Source: Clostridia bacterium
GTDB lineage: Bacteria; Bacillota; Clostridia; Peptostreptococcales; Anaerovoracaceae
Assembly: GCA_024693105.1 (NCBI GenBank)
Contig: JAILLO010000093.1
Location: 1-64,000 of the forward strand
Direction: 5' to 3'
DNA length: 64,000 bases
The position numbers were made by a program, and so were the translations under genes. This document shows positions 42,746-52,485 of this stretch, piece after piece; within the stretch, counting starts at the first letter, position 1, and each line of letters opens with the position of its first letter. The notes under the pieces are model-generated. The model was not told where the DNA came from. It made no database searches and saw only the letters and a list, made by a program, of their open reading frames with translations.

Positions 42746-43849
42746 CTATTCCAGTCTGATATTTTCGCCAAGTATAAAGTCACGATCCAGTTCACATGAC
42801 TGATATTCCGAAAGGAATGCATTCATGTCGAGATAGCAGTAACTGTTAAGATTTCCTGCCTTGTCGAGGAATATTATCTTTGCCTTGCTCCTGGCCGGTT
42901 TAAACTGTTCAATCAGGAATTTCAACTGCGCGTATAGTTTTTCATCCTTATGCTGCCGTATAATAATAGTAAAGGAATACGGGTCTGAACTGTACAGCTT
43001 GTCGTATGTATCCTTATCCTGCGCCGAAACGCTTCCCACACGTGATTTTTCGATAATAATCGGCTCCTCACCAAGTATAAGCCTGCAAATCATGCTTACG
43101 GCTCTTCTGGTACCCTTTATGCGGCTCAGACGATAACCGTTTTTCAAAAGCTCACGCATCTTTTCCTCCTCAAGAAAGCCGCCGTCTATTTTTATTCCCA
43201 TCCAATCCGCAAGTATAGGCAAAACTTCAAGCGGGGCTTTTTCAGGATCCACAAGATTCGGAAGTGCCTCAATCCTGCGGTCAAAATCCATATAAAGAGA
43301 CGAAAAGATTGAAAGATATCTTCCGAAGAAATCTCCCTGATTCTTGTATATTTCAGGGAACGTCTTTAAAAATACATCACCGGGATTAAAAACAGTTATG
43401 GATTTAATTTCACACATCATGCTGCCGATGATTTCAATTCCGATCCACAGATATCTTCCCTGCAGACTGCTGAGAAGAAGATCGTCGACATTTGAAAATT
43501 TCTTTCCGCCGCTCATTATTACAGCCTTGAATTTTGTTACAAAAGGCTCATCCGGATTCATAAAAAAGTCATCAAATTTGGTCTCAAGACCGTTTCTCAG
43601 AAAATAATCGTTATCCGAGGCAAACGCATAAACATTAAAGACCGTTTCAGACTCAATATCCATATCCATACTGAATCTTCCCCAGACTGTGTCTTTTTCG
43701 CCGCTGTCAATCTTTGAAAAAAACAAAGCAGCCGCGCTTTCGCTTCCGTCTACCGCAAGATGGCCGTTTTCAAGAAGCGTAAAACCTTTCTTCGCGGCTT
43801 TTCTGAATCTGTTGATATTAATTCTGAAGATTTTTGCATCCGTAGCCAT
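42746..43849 (-). CDS. CIS baseplate protein, TIGR02242/gpI-like
   Basis: This is the last gene of the contractile injection system operon. The 367-residue protein has an N-terminal beta-rich part (about 1-155) and a C-terminal phage-tail-protein domain (TIGR02242): FPEIYKNQGDFFGRYLSIFS, LVDPEKAPLEVLPILADWMG, then GYRLSRIKGTRRAVSMICRL and YSFTIIIRQHKDEK. Proteins of this type complete the baseplate wedge in phages (gpI) and CIS. The ATG has AGGAG at 7 bases. It follows the 705-residue baseplate-J protein with an 81-base gap. No receptor-binding fibre gene follows it. Confidence 0.8.
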   Translation of the reverse strand: MATDAKIFRININRFRKAAKKGFTLLENGHLAVDGSESAAALFFSKIDSGEKDTVWGRFSMDMDIESETVFNVYAFASDNDYFLRNGLETKFDDFFMNPDEPFVTKFKAVIMSGGKKFSNVDDLLLSSLQGRYLWIGIEIIGSMMCEIKSITVFNPGDVFLKTFPEIYKNQGDFFGRYLSIFSSLYMDFDRRIEALPNLVDPEKAPLEVLPILADWMGIKIDGGFLEEEKMRELLKNGYRLSRIKGTRRAVSMICRLILGEEPIIIEKSRVGSVSAQDKDTYDKLYSSDPYSFTIIIRQHKDEKLYAQLKFLIEQFKPARSKAKIIFLDKAGNLNSYCYLDMNAFLSEYQSCELDRDFILGENIRLE

Positions 43850-43930
43850 AACTTTTCTCCTATTTTAATTTCCCGCCGAACAGACTGTCAGGCAATTTGT
43901 TCCGGATTGCCCGGATTGCCGGCTGCTTTC

Positions 43931-46048
43931 CTAAATTCTGTCTATAAGCTGTATACTCAGTTCCTTCAGGAAGCATAGCTCGTTATATTCAAACTGAAGA
44001 TCTTCACCTGTAGTTTTTCTCGAAGAATCACCCTGCACCGAAATCGACAGATTGTAGATATATTCCACGCACGGAAGCTTTTCAAGCTTGCTGTAAATAT
44101 CCGAAAACGGCAGCTTTTCTCCGAAACCGTGCTCGCCTTCAATAAAGTTAAGTTCTTTGTCCAAAAGCTCTGATATCATCCCTTCGGCATTGCTGTAATG
44201 CGCTTTTACATAAACAGAACCGCTCACAACAAGAGGCACGTATTTCGGTTCTTCAAGTACAACATTAGTCGTTAAAAGACGGTATCTGTTCACATTTGAC
44301 ATGATTACCTTTTTGTACTGCTCGCTAAGAATCGGGAAAGGCTTCCTCGATATCGGAAGCACAACAAGCTTCACCAGATTCTTTTTGTAATCAACACCGG
44401 CTTTCACCTTTTTTATGGCAAGCCCCGGCGTCTCCATAACTATTGTCTCGTAGTCCTCCCTTGTTACTGCCGTTGCCGTATGGCTGAAATCTTTAATAAA
44501 GCGGCTTCTCATGTCCTCGGCCGATTCTTCTTCTTTTCCTTTAACACTTGAAGCCACGCTTATGAATTCGGCCTCGCGCACCTGCGGATTGTCCACAACG
44601 ACGAACAATCCCTCCTCCGGTTCATATTCGCCCGGCATAAATCCTGCATTCTTTATGAGCTCTTCCATTCCGCCTTTTATCTGTGAAAGCCTCGAGGAAA
44701 TCAGCCATCCCTCCGACGCAATACCCGGTTTTAGAATTTTAACATTGTCATCCGCTATCGTATATAAAAATCCGTCCGCGCTTTCCGTATCCGGCCTGAC
44801 AAAGCTGTAATAAGCCTCGCCGTTTTCATCGTTCTGCTGCAAAATAAGTTCAAAATCAGAGGTTATTACATCTTCTGTATCAAGCTCGACCGTCTGACCG
44901 TCATAGGCATAAACCTCGCCGATATTCTCCCTTCCCGCATATGCAGGTCCGTATATAACCACCTTTATTTCACAGTCGCTTTCAGCGGGAATTTCATTCG
45001 CAAATTCAAGTTCAAGCCTGTAATTTTCTCTTGCGATCACGCTGTAAACAAACGGGCTGTTTTTGGATTCAAGCTGTTCTCTTTCACAGCTGCTGCAGAA
45101 TCTGTAATACTCCCCGTCACGCCTGTAAACCGCAAAAGAGCCGTTTTTCAGCAGATTTGTACAAACTGTGAAGTGCCTGTCTCCTCCCGCAAAATCAAAC
45201 GTACCGGCAAGTGTCTTCTTCTGCTTCATTCTGAATACATTTGAAAAAACATTCCTTACCTGCGGAGTAATATCATAATTGTTTTCAAGCAGCAGGCATC
45301 TTACGGCAAATCCGAGGTCATCAAAGACTGCCGGAGTTTTTTCCCCTTTTTTGAAGACAATGCATCCGTCATACATAAAAAGCCTCGTGTTGTCCTCAAC
45401 ATCCATATCCTCCCAGCCGTTTTCGGTATAAAGCTGCCATTTCATTTTTGAGAAAACAATTTCCGGACGCTCTCCCAGGTTGTTTCTCTCATTTTCGTTA
45501 TCGTCAACATCAAAATAAAGAACTACCTCTTCACCTCCGAAAGCATCAAAGATAAAATACAGTTCGCTTCCTTCTTCCTGATCCTCCGGGAAAACATCAA
45601 TGAGACTGTCATTATTTACATCAAGTACCCTTGAAATATCCCTGCGCCTCAATCCCGAAACTCCGAAAACCCTTTTTAGCGGATTGTTGTAAAGCTTAAC
45701 GGTATTCTCAACCTCAAAGACGCTCTCATCGCATGTAAACGGCGTTCCTGCAGGAATTTCCATCGGTTCGCTGCTGTGTGATTCAAATCTCACGAAAACC
45801 TCCGCAGGCGTCCTTTTAATCCTTTCAAAACCCAGAAGCCCCAGCATTTTCATCTTCAGAAACTCCGTCAGTTCATCAATGGCAGTTTCCTGAATAAGAT
45901 TCATCGCTGACAAAGACTCAATAACAGTCAGACCCGGGTCTGAAGGATTAAAATTTGTCCATTCACTGCAAAGCAGCGGAATCCGGTACAATGCGTCTTC
46001 CATCAGATCGTTATACGTTTTGTCAATTAAACTGAAATTTTCTATCAT
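43931..46048 (-). CDS. CIS baseplate J-like protein (smaller of two)
   Basis: Baseplate J/gp47-type proteins form the wedge ring around the spike hub. The 705-residue protein opens FSLIDKTYNDLMEDALYRIP then WTNFNPSDPGLTVIESLSAM, the standard start of putative baseplate assembly proteins in CIS clusters. The C-terminal half has the J-like core (SHTATAVTREDYETIVMETP near 515). Two J-like proteins in tandem, this one and the 1012-residue one upstream, match the paired Afp11/Afp12 organisation of extracellular CIS. The gap to the upstream J gene (46049-46161) has a tandem 36-base repeat. Confidence 0.85.
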   Translation of the reverse strand: MIENFSLIDKTYNDLMEDALYRIPLLCSEWTNFNPSDPGLTVIESLSAMNLIQETAIDELTEFLKMKMLGLLGFERIKRTPAEVFVRFESHSSEPMEIPAGTPFTCDESVFEVENTVKLYNNPLKRVFGVSGLRRRDISRVLDVNNDSLIDVFPEDQEEGSELYFIFDAFGGEEVVLYFDVDDNENERNNLGERPEIVFSKMKWQLYTENGWEDMDVEDNTRLFMYDGCIVFKKGEKTPAVFDDLGFAVRCLLLENNYDITPQVRNVFSNVFRMKQKKTLAGTFDFAGGDRHFTVCTNLLKNGSFAVYRRDGEYYRFCSSCEREQLESKNSPFVYSVIARENYRLELEFANEIPAESDCEIKVVIYGPAYAGRENIGEVYAYDGQTVELDTEDVITSDFELILQQNDENGEAYYSFVRPDTESADGFLYTIADDNVKILKPGIASEGWLISSRLSQIKGGMEELIKNAGFMPGEYEPEEGLFVVVDNPQVREAEFISVASSVKGKEEESAEDMRSRFIKDFSHTATAVTREDYETIVMETPGLAIKKVKAGVDYKKNLVKLVVLPISRKPFPILSEQYKKVIMSNVNRYRLLTTNVVLEEPKYVPLVVSGSVYVKAHYSNAEGMISELLDKELNFIEGEHGFGEKLPFSDIYSKLEKLPCVEYIYNLSISVQGDSSRKTTGEDLQFEYNELCFLKELSIQLIDRI

Positions 46049-46080
46049 GCCATCGTCCTCTGCCTTTACGGCATTTCCCG

Positions 46081-46160
46081 GTAATTACCGTGTATGCTGC
46101 AGTCGTAACGTTCTTTGTAATTACAACGTCTGCTACAGCTGAAAAATTCTTTGTAATTAC
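46081..46160. repeat. 36-base degenerate tandem repeat between the two baseplate-J genes
   Basis: GTAATTAC starts at 46081, 46117 and 46153, exactly 36 bases apart; each full unit ends in TTCTTT. Unit interiors are partly conserved (TGCTGCAG, TGCTACAG). Confidence 0.8.
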
Positions 46161-46161
46161 C

Positions 46162-49100
46162 TTACTTTCCAAGTATCTGCACCTTGTGCTGCCCGTTAAC
46201 GGCTATCATAAAAGGCGTAGGCTTCATCTCGTTATAATCAACTTCATGCCAGCCGTCTCTGTCCTGATAGCTTGCCGTAATTGTGTAATAACGCACAACC
46301 ACATTGTTTTCCGCGCGTTTCATAATCAGGCGAAGCTGATGCGGTGCGGGAAGTCTTCCGATTTCCCAGCCGTTTCCGTAGCATCCGGTGATCGGGTCAA
46401 TAAATTCGTTCAGTTCCCTCAGAAAATTGTTCTGAATATCGAAAATATGCTCGTAATCATCTGTATTTATCCATATATCCGCTTCGAGCTTTACAAATAC
46501 AGGTTCGACTATATTTACCTTGTTGAGCACATATTCATTGTTTGTAAGCAGTTTTTCACGAAGCTTCTCCGCAATTCCTTCGAAAGCCCTGGTTCCTTTT
46601 TTGTATTCCTTGGTCAGGACTACCATTGTAATTTCATTATCTGCGGCAGTTCCCTCAAAGTCCATGCCCGATACACACTTTGCCGAATGTATCTGGCTGA
46701 AATTTGAGATAGCTTCTCTTTCAAAATCAAGATAGCTTACCATACGGTTTTTCGAGCTGAATATTCCGGAGCCTCTTTTTAGGGCAGCCTCATAACGCTC
46801 GATATTGCTTCCTCCCGTAATCTCGGCAGGATTTGTAATGGTCCCTATAAAAGGTATCCTTCCGACAGGATTTGTAACTGCGTCGCTCGGAAGATTTGCC
46901 TCTTCGCCGTTGCAGCAGGAAACACTTACCTTCAGTGTCGGTTCCATCCTGTTTGCCTGCGGAATCCGCACATTGACACCGTTTCCGAATTTAAGCGTAT
47001 TGCTCATCCTGTCAAGGACATAATGTCTGTCTTCAGGTTTTGAACAGTCAAAATTCTGTACTTCCGACCATCTGACGAAGAAATTACGCATATTGCCAAG
47101 ATAATCATATTCGGTTCTGACATCATTCGGAAACTTTTGCTGAAGCTCCTGCATCTCGGCAAGCGAAAGAGAATTTCTTTCGTTTACAAAAACATCTGCG
47201 TTGAGAATATTTTCATATGGCAGACTGAACTCTGCATTGGCCTCCGTATTGTCAAGGAACAAATCGATCTCCTGCATTTTTTCCCTGTTTACTATATTTA
47301 TTCCGTTTATATAAATATGTCTGATATACGGATTTGTATTGTCAAATCTGTGGAGTGTTTCCTCCTCATCGACTATTTTTATCCAGAATCTCCTGACTCC
47401 TTCTATTTCGACAGCCGCAAAATCCGAAGGAGCTATCATCATGATAAGACCGCTCTTTCTGAGACCGTCTGTAAGGTCTATTACCTTCATCTGCTTGAAA
47501 CCCGAAAGCGAGGAATACAGGAATTTCAGTTTTTTACTTCTGTAATTTGTATTGTCGTTCAAAAGAAAATACAGACTGAACGGTTCGCCCTGAGGCCTCT
47601 TTGTAAGGCCTATTGCAAGAGCCTCCTCGCCCACATTGACAGGTTCAAATATCTTTGCGGACTCATCCTTTGCCATATCAAGTGTTATATCCTTCTTGTA
47701 ACGACCGGTTACCGTATCCGCAAAAACAGGAATCTGCCAGTTTCTCGAATATTTATATGCAAGCCGCATATTTGAAATTAAAGGCATCGTATGGTAGCAC
47801 GGCATCAGGTAACAGTTATCCGCCTGAACAATTCTGATTCTGAACAGTCTGCCTTCATAACCGCCGGCCTGGAACGGTGCCATATCGTCCGGACACTCAA
47901 ATTCCAGATGAACATGTCCTTCGTTGTCGCCTTTGAAAAGTTCCTCATAATTTTCACTGCAGTCAAGCTTGACCCAGCCTTTGTTGTTGAAATATTCGAA
48001 GACTACTTTTTCGACTTTTGTCCTGTAGGTTTCACCGAAAACCGTCTTACGCTTTCTCTTGATAATTTTAAGCTCGGCTTCTTCGGCTTCAGGCGTCATC
48101 GTAACGAGCTTCTCCGTATATTCAAGGTCAAAATCGAGCGAAATTACAGAGCCTCTCTGTCCCAGTATTCTGTTCTCGGCAATATAGCATTCGGAATACA
48201 ATGCCGCCGTTTCTCCGAAAGGATAGAATTTCTGCGTATCAAGCTGCGTGTTGTCATAGCAGATAAACTCCGGAATTACATCCTCTGCCTCGGAGGCCAT
48301 CTCTATCTTGTCCACGGAAACAACGCTTTCGAAAGGCTTTTCCGCCTCAATGGCTATACACTGATATTCTTTTCCCCTGATTGAAAGCCTCTCGATTTCG
48401 TTATCGGTTTCGAGAATAAAACAGCCGTCAGCATATGAAACGTTTTCGAAATTTTCAAGTCTGCCGTTTCTGTAATATTTCCAGGAATACTGCTGCGGAT
48501 CTGCAAGATTCGGGTATTCTTCATTGGCAAGATTCAGAAATCTGAGTGTAATCCTCCCGTTTTCTCCCACATCAAAAATAGAATCGTGGTAGATGACGAG
48601 TGTATTTTGTGAAACGCCTTCATTTCTGTAATCAAACAGATAAAGAGGTCTTGTATATTCATCCTGACCCGAAACGGTTTCCTCACCGCTTTCTGCCGGT
48701 TCTTCCGTGGCATAATCGCTTTCACGCAGAGGATTTATTCTGTCGGCCTGCCCCAGATACGGAATAATCTTTCCCTGCTCCTTGCTCAGACCCATTACAT
48801 AATCGATTGAAACACTTGCGACATACATTGTCTGGTCTGTTTCGAAAACGATGCTGTTGCCGTTTTCCGAAGTACCCATGAGCTTTGTTCCCGCAGGCAC
48901 ATATGTCCCTTCGACAGTCGGGCTTATTGTTTTCATTACCACGGTACCCTCTGCAGGAATTGCCGGAAGTATTGAAAGGTCGAGAAGATTTACAAATTCA
49001 ACTCTGTATCGCTCCATAACCTGATTGGTTTTTCTGATATTGTCACTCAGCTGTTCAGCGAAGATCATTCCTATAGTGGAACCTATATCGGGATTTTCAG

Positions 49101-49200
49101 TGTCAAATTTCCACTCCGGGGTATATGATTTGGCAAGCCTGTCAATCTCTTTATATATATCTTCCGATGTTCTGCTGTCTATTTTAAACTTGTTATCCAT
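46162..49200 (-). CDS. CIS baseplate J-like protein (larger of two)
   Basis: The 1012-residue protein starts FKIDSRTSEDIYKEIDRLAK then WKFDTENPDIGSTIGMIFAE, typical of long CIS baseplate J-like proteins (Afp11-like). The N-terminal 200 residues include PAEGTVVMKTISPTVEGTYV; the middle is long and beta-rich with acidic inserts; the J core lies in the last 300 residues (SKNRMVSYLDFEREAISNFS, CVSGMDFEGTAADNEITMVV). In the assembled machine it should form baseplate wedges that hold the sheath first ring and trigger contraction. It lies 21 bases after the gp25 stop, with AAGAGGT ahead of its ATG. Confidence 0.85.
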   Translation of the reverse strand: MDNKFKIDSRTSEDIYKEIDRLAKSYTPEWKFDTENPDIGSTIGMIFAEQLSDNIRKTNQVMERYRVEFVNLLDLSILPAIPAEGTVVMKTISPTVEGTYVPAGTKLMGTSENGNSIVFETDQTMYVASVSIDYVMGLSKEQGKIIPYLGQADRINPLRESDYATEEPAESGEETVSGQDEYTRPLYLFDYRNEGVSQNTLVIYHDSIFDVGENGRITLRFLNLANEEYPNLADPQQYSWKYYRNGRLENFENVSYADGCFILETDNEIERLSIRGKEYQCIAIEAEKPFESVVSVDKIEMASEAEDVIPEFICYDNTQLDTQKFYPFGETAALYSECYIAENRILGQRGSVISLDFDLEYTEKLVTMTPEAEEAELKIIKRKRKTVFGETYRTKVEKVVFEYFNNKGWVKLDCSENYEELFKGDNEGHVHLEFECPDDMAPFQAGGYEGRLFRIRIVQADNCYLMPCYHTMPLISNMRLAYKYSRNWQIPVFADTVTGRYKKDITLDMAKDESAKIFEPVNVGEEALAIGLTKRPQGEPFSLYFLLNDNTNYRSKKLKFLYSSLSGFKQMKVIDLTDGLRKSGLIMMIAPSDFAAVEIEGVRRFWIKIVDEEETLHRFDNTNPYIRHIYINGINIVNREKMQEIDLFLDNTEANAEFSLPYENILNADVFVNERNSLSLAEMQELQQKFPNDVRTEYDYLGNMRNFFVRWSEVQNFDCSKPEDRHYVLDRMSNTLKFGNGVNVRIPQANRMEPTLKVSVSCCNGEEANLPSDAVTNPVGRIPFIGTITNPAEITGGSNIERYEAALKRGSGIFSSKNRMVSYLDFEREAISNFSQIHSAKCVSGMDFEGTAADNEITMVVLTKEYKKGTRAFEGIAEKLREKLLTNNEYVLNKVNIVEPVFVKLEADIWINTDDYEHIFDIQNNFLRELNEFIDPITGCYGNGWEIGRLPAPHQLRLIMKRAENNVVVRYYTITASYQDRDGWHEVDYNEMKPTPFMIAVNGQHKVQILGK

Positions 49201-49221
49201 CTGAAACCTCTTTCGTTTTCC

Positions 49222-49629
49222 TTAGCCTACTATTTCCGTTCCCATCTTGAAGAACGGGAATACAAGGCTGTCAGGTCTGTGTTCACCTGTTACGGTGTAT
49301 GTTACCGTAACGATGATTTTTCCGTCCTCGTCCGTATCCTCAACAGATACGTCCACGTCCGTGATTCGTGGCTCATTTGTAATAATTGCCTCAATAATAT
49401 CCCTTTTCATAAGACTTGTCATAGTCGGACCCAGGTCAACAAAGGTATATGACAAAACATTGCTGCCGAACTCCGGACGCATGAAACGTTCCGTAACCTG
49501 AGTCATCAGAATTATATATACAGACTCTTTGATGTTGTCATATCCGGAAGACACCTTGAACCGTCCGGTGCTCTTGTCAACCTGCGGCGGAAATTTCATT
49601 CCTTTTCCCAAAAAATCTAAATCTGACAT
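49222..49629 (-). CDS. GPW/gp25-family baseplate protein
   Basis: gp25-like proteins join the sheath to the baseplate wedge and are needed for sheath assembly. The 135-residue length and segments match: MKFPPQVDKSTGRFKVSSG, ESVYIILMTQVTERFMRPEF (the conserved EGRP-like region, here ERFMRPEFGS), and DIIEAIITNEPRITDVDVSV. It is the counterpart of Afp9. It sits between the spike and the large J protein, the conserved CIS order, with gaps of 25 and 21 bases. Confidence 0.93.
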   Translation of the reverse strand: MSDLDFLGKGMKFPPQVDKSTGRFKVSSGYDNIKESVYIILMTQVTERFMRPEFGSNVLSYTFVDLGPTMTSLMKRDIIEAIITNEPRITDVDVSVEDTDEDGKIIVTVTYTVTGEHRPDSLVFPFFKMGTEIVG

Positions 49630-49654
49630 AATATTTCAGCCTTCCCTTTCTTCT

Positions 49655-50488
49655 TCAGCCTCCAACCTTTACTACCTGACCTTCAACCGAAACAAACGAA
49701 CCTGAAGTCTTGACATTCTGACCGTCAATTTTGAGATTGTTTCCTTCGATATCTACTGTTGCGCCTTTGATCTTTACGCTGCTGTTCGCTTCAAAGGTAA
49801 AGGTATTTGCTTTTATCGTAACTGAATTTGACTGACCGTTGAGTTCAATCTTTGCATCTCCTGTCTTCAGCAAAACGTCTGTTTCAGCCTCGACTTCGAT
49901 TTTTCCTTTATTTGATCCGGCAGTTTTGCCTGTTGTTATCAGTACTTTGTTTTTCCCGTCTTTGTCGGAAATTTTGAGATAACCCGCCTCGTTGTTGAGT
50001 TCTATAATATGTGTCTGATTTTCGCCTGTTGCCTGTATTGTCAGGCAGCTTGCTTTTTTGGAAGATTCTTTTCCCGCTCCGTCATCAAAGCGTATAAAGC
50101 TTCCCGAATTCGTCTGAATCACCTTCAGATTGTTGTCTTCTTTTGCATTTTCGGAAAGGAATTTATTCCCTTCCTTCGGTATGCATCCGATTACATAAGG
50201 TCTTTCAATATTTCCGCCCTCAAAAGCAAGGAGCACCTCATCGCCGATTTCGGGAAGAAAATAATGGCCCCAGGTCTCGCCGCTGCTTGGCATTGCCACT
50301 CTTGCCCACATTATTTCGTTCTTTTCCTCGTCTCTTGTAGGTACCTGAACGCAAACCTTGCCCTTGATGCCTTCAATATAATTCTTTGTGACAACGCCCA
50401 GCATTACACCGAAAATACGCGGGTCTCCCGTCTCGCTTTTTACAACATTTTTTGCCGAAATATCTTCGAAAACATCCAACATGCTCAT
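49655..50488 (-). CDS. CIS spike protein, gpV/VgrG C-terminal-like
   Basis: The central spike punctures the target membrane. The 277-residue protein has an OB-fold like phage gpV/gp5 (FGVMLGVVTKNYIEGIKGKV, MWARVAMPSSGETWGHYFLP, VLLAFEGGNIERPYVIG) at about 20-115. A C-terminal repeated beta pattern (about 150-277) follows, likely a triple-stranded beta-helix needle. The hub (gp27/gpD) part, fused in VgrG and Afp8, is a separate gene here. Start is at the ATG at 50488 with GAGGTAAAGACT ahead of it. The 144-base gap to the hub gene has no gene. Confidence 0.85.
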   Translation of the reverse strand: MSMLDVFEDISAKNVVKSETGDPRIFGVMLGVVTKNYIEGIKGKVCVQVPTRDEEKNEIMWARVAMPSSGETWGHYFLPEIGDEVLLAFEGGNIERPYVIGCIPKEGNKFLSENAKEDNNLKVIQTNSGSFIRFDDGAGKESSKKASCLTIQATGENQTHIIELNNEAGYLKISDKDGKNKVLITTGKTAGSNKGKIEVEAETDVLLKTGDAKIELNGQSNSVTIKANTFTFEANSSVKIKGATVDIEGNNLKIDGQNVKTSGSFVSVEGQVVKVGG

Positions 50489-50632
50489 AGTCTTTACCTC
50501 ATCCGGCCACAGAGTCCGCAAAGACTCCTGCCGCCCGTCACCTTTTAACTTCTGCCTGTTTTGGCCTCCTGTGCCATATGTCTGCCCCGGCTTGCTTCGT
50601 CATCTTACTGCTTCAGCCTTCGCACTGCTTTT

Positions 50633-51766
50633 CTATCTTGGGAATTCTTTCATCCTGCCTTTGAGTTCAGTCACATATCCTCTTTTCGAGTCAAATACAT
50701 GTGTAACCGAATCTATATAGCATGCAACCTTCTTTCCTTCCATCAGGCCCTCAACATCAATAAATCTGCCCGGCCTCAACTCCGGAATGCCTATGCACTG
50801 CATCGAAAAATTACCGAATCTGTACTGAATCTGTTCAACAACCGCCTGCGCTCTCAAATCGGCCATGTTTGTGCTGTCGATTGTAGGGTCGATATATGTC
50901 TTTCTCGACTTTGACAGAAGCTTTGATGCCGGACTTCCCGTAGTGTTGTAATTACCCGTTATAGTCGCTTTCTTTACAAAGAGTTTGCCGTCCGCAGGAT
51001 TTGAAGACCTGACCTCGACCTCATTTACAAGACCGTTCATTGAAAATTCCAATTCCATGTAAACTGCTCCGGTACCTATTCCGATTTCCATGAAAACATC
51101 GTTGTTTGACTTCGGTTTTCTGAAATAAAGCATGCTGCCGTCGCTGTAAAAATCATATGCGAATTTCTTAGCCGCCTTTACTATAAATTCATAATCACTT
51201 TCCTCAACAAGATCTATGGTTTTCATATCCTTGCCGTCAGCCTTGAGTGCCTCTTCGGGAGTATCGTCGATGTAATATGCTTCCTTCAGAATATCCTTGT
51301 ATGAGTCTGATGTAAAAAGCGACTTGATGCATTCGGAATACTTTTTGCCTTTCATCTGGAAAGAGTTGTTATTTGACATCATCAGGCCTTTTACATCCAT
51401 TGCCGCTACTTCAAGAACCTGGCCGCCTTCTTTTTCAACCTTGAAACGCAGCGATGCTATATAGCCTCTGAATACGGGCTCAAGCTTGTCACCGTAACCG
51501 AGGAACGCCGCAATCGGCGCACCGATTTGAACCTCTTGAAATTCCGAGAACTTAAAGCAGCCTTTCTCATAATCATACACGTTATATATGCTGAAAAGCG
51601 CCATTCCCGCTTCATATCCGGCTGTAAGCTGCACCTTTATGGATGAAACCGGCTTGATGCTTTTGTGCTTTGCGTCAAGCTGTCTTTCGTTAATAAAGAC
51701 CTGCATTATCGGAGATGAAAAGTCTGCATATTTTTCTTTTAAATTTTGGAATGAATTCTCCGGCAT
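50633..51766 (-). CDS. CIS hub protein, phage gpD/gp27-like
   Basis: The 377-residue protein resembles phage late-control D proteins, which form the hub at the tube base holding the spike. Recognised segments are VFRGYIASLRFKVEKEGGQV near residue 95, DYEFIVKAAKKFAYDFYSDG near 190, and VNEVEVRSSNPADGKLFVKK near 245. A C-terminal RPGRFIDVEGLMEGKKVACY with a beta-barrel pattern completes the fold. Its separate status from the spike gene resembles P2-like phages and some Firmicute and actinobacterial CIS rather than Afp8. The ATG has AGAGGA ahead of it, and it lies 19 bases after the upstream CIS_tube gene. Confidence 0.85.
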   Translation of the reverse strand: MPENSFQNLKEKYADFSSPIMQVFINERQLDAKHKSIKPVSSIKVQLTAGYEAGMALFSIYNVYDYEKGCFKFSEFQEVQIGAPIAAFLGYGDKLEPVFRGYIASLRFKVEKEGGQVLEVAAMDVKGLMMSNNNSFQMKGKKYSECIKSLFTSDSYKDILKEAYYIDDTPEEALKADGKDMKTIDLVEESDYEFIVKAAKKFAYDFYSDGSMLYFRKPKSNNDVFMEIGIGTGAVYMELEFSMNGLVNEVEVRSSNPADGKLFVKKATITGNYNTTGSPASKLLSKSRKTYIDPTIDSTNMADLRAQAVVEQIQYRFGNFSMQCIGIPELRPGRFIDVEGLMEGKKVACYIDSVTHVFDSKRGYVTELKGRMKEFPR

Positions 51767-51785
51767 TATTGTTTCCTCTGCTTAA

Positions 51786-52466
51786 TTATAAATTCAGATT
51801 TAGAATATTTTCCACCTTGCTTGTCGCAGATCTTGCATCTGCCTTGTTTTCCTTGAAAACCTTGGAAAACGAAAGTGCCATTTTCGTAACTACCTCACGA
51901 TGGTTGACGCTCTCTCTGATTCTCAGTAATATTGAACCTCTTACAGGCTCTCCCGAAGGACTGAACATATCAAAAGAAGTCTGTGCTTCAGATACCGATC
52001 CCACAATTTTTAATTCGTTCCATATAAAACCGACATATTCCACCTCAGGCGAAATCAGAAGGGAGGAAAGTGCGCAAAGCTGTTCCTTTACGGAACCTCC
52101 GCCCGACATTTTTCTGAAGGCAGTTGCCGCAGCCTTTGCGACTTCTGTAGGGTTTGGCGTCATACTTGCAAGATTGATTTTTTCCTGTGAAAAGCAGTCA
52201 AAACGCATTGTGTCGTCAAACATAATCTTGAGCTGAAGCATACCCTGAATAGGTCTTGCCTTGACATAGAAATGCATATCCTTTAGTCTCTGCTGTCTGT
52301 AACTGTTAACTGCAACCGGTTCACTCGATGCAAAATAACCGATTGTAGACGGATTGAACTGAACTTGAAAATACAGTTCACTGCCGTCCTCGGCGCAGAT
52401 ATAAAGAATGCCTTTTTCTACCATACCCACGAGGCCTTTTCCTGCTGCCTCCATAACTCCCGGCAT
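51786..52466 (-). CDS. CIS_tube-family baseplate/tube adaptor protein (second copy)
   Basis: This 226-residue protein carries the CIS tube N-terminal-like domain: ELYFQVQFNPSTIGYFASSE, then DMHFYVKARPIQGMLQLKIM. The FNPST motif is the usual mark of this family (Afp7/Pvc7-like adaptor between tube and hub). Unlike Afp7 it has no C-terminal LysM domain. It follows a paralogue by 19 bases and precedes the hub gene. The pair may build two adaptor rings below the tube. Confidence 0.78.
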   Translation of the reverse strand: MPGVMEAAGKGLVGMVEKGILYICAEDGSELYFQVQFNPSTIGYFASSEPVAVNSYRQQRLKDMHFYVKARPIQGMLQLKIMFDDTMRFDCFSQEKINLASMTPNPTEVAKAAATAFRKMSGGGSVKEQLCALSSLLISPEVEYVGFIWNELKIVGSVSEAQTSFDMFSPSGEPVRGSILLRIRESVNHREVVTKMALSFSKVFKENKADARSATSKVENILNLNL

Positions 52467-52485
52467 ATAACGTCACCTCCGATTA

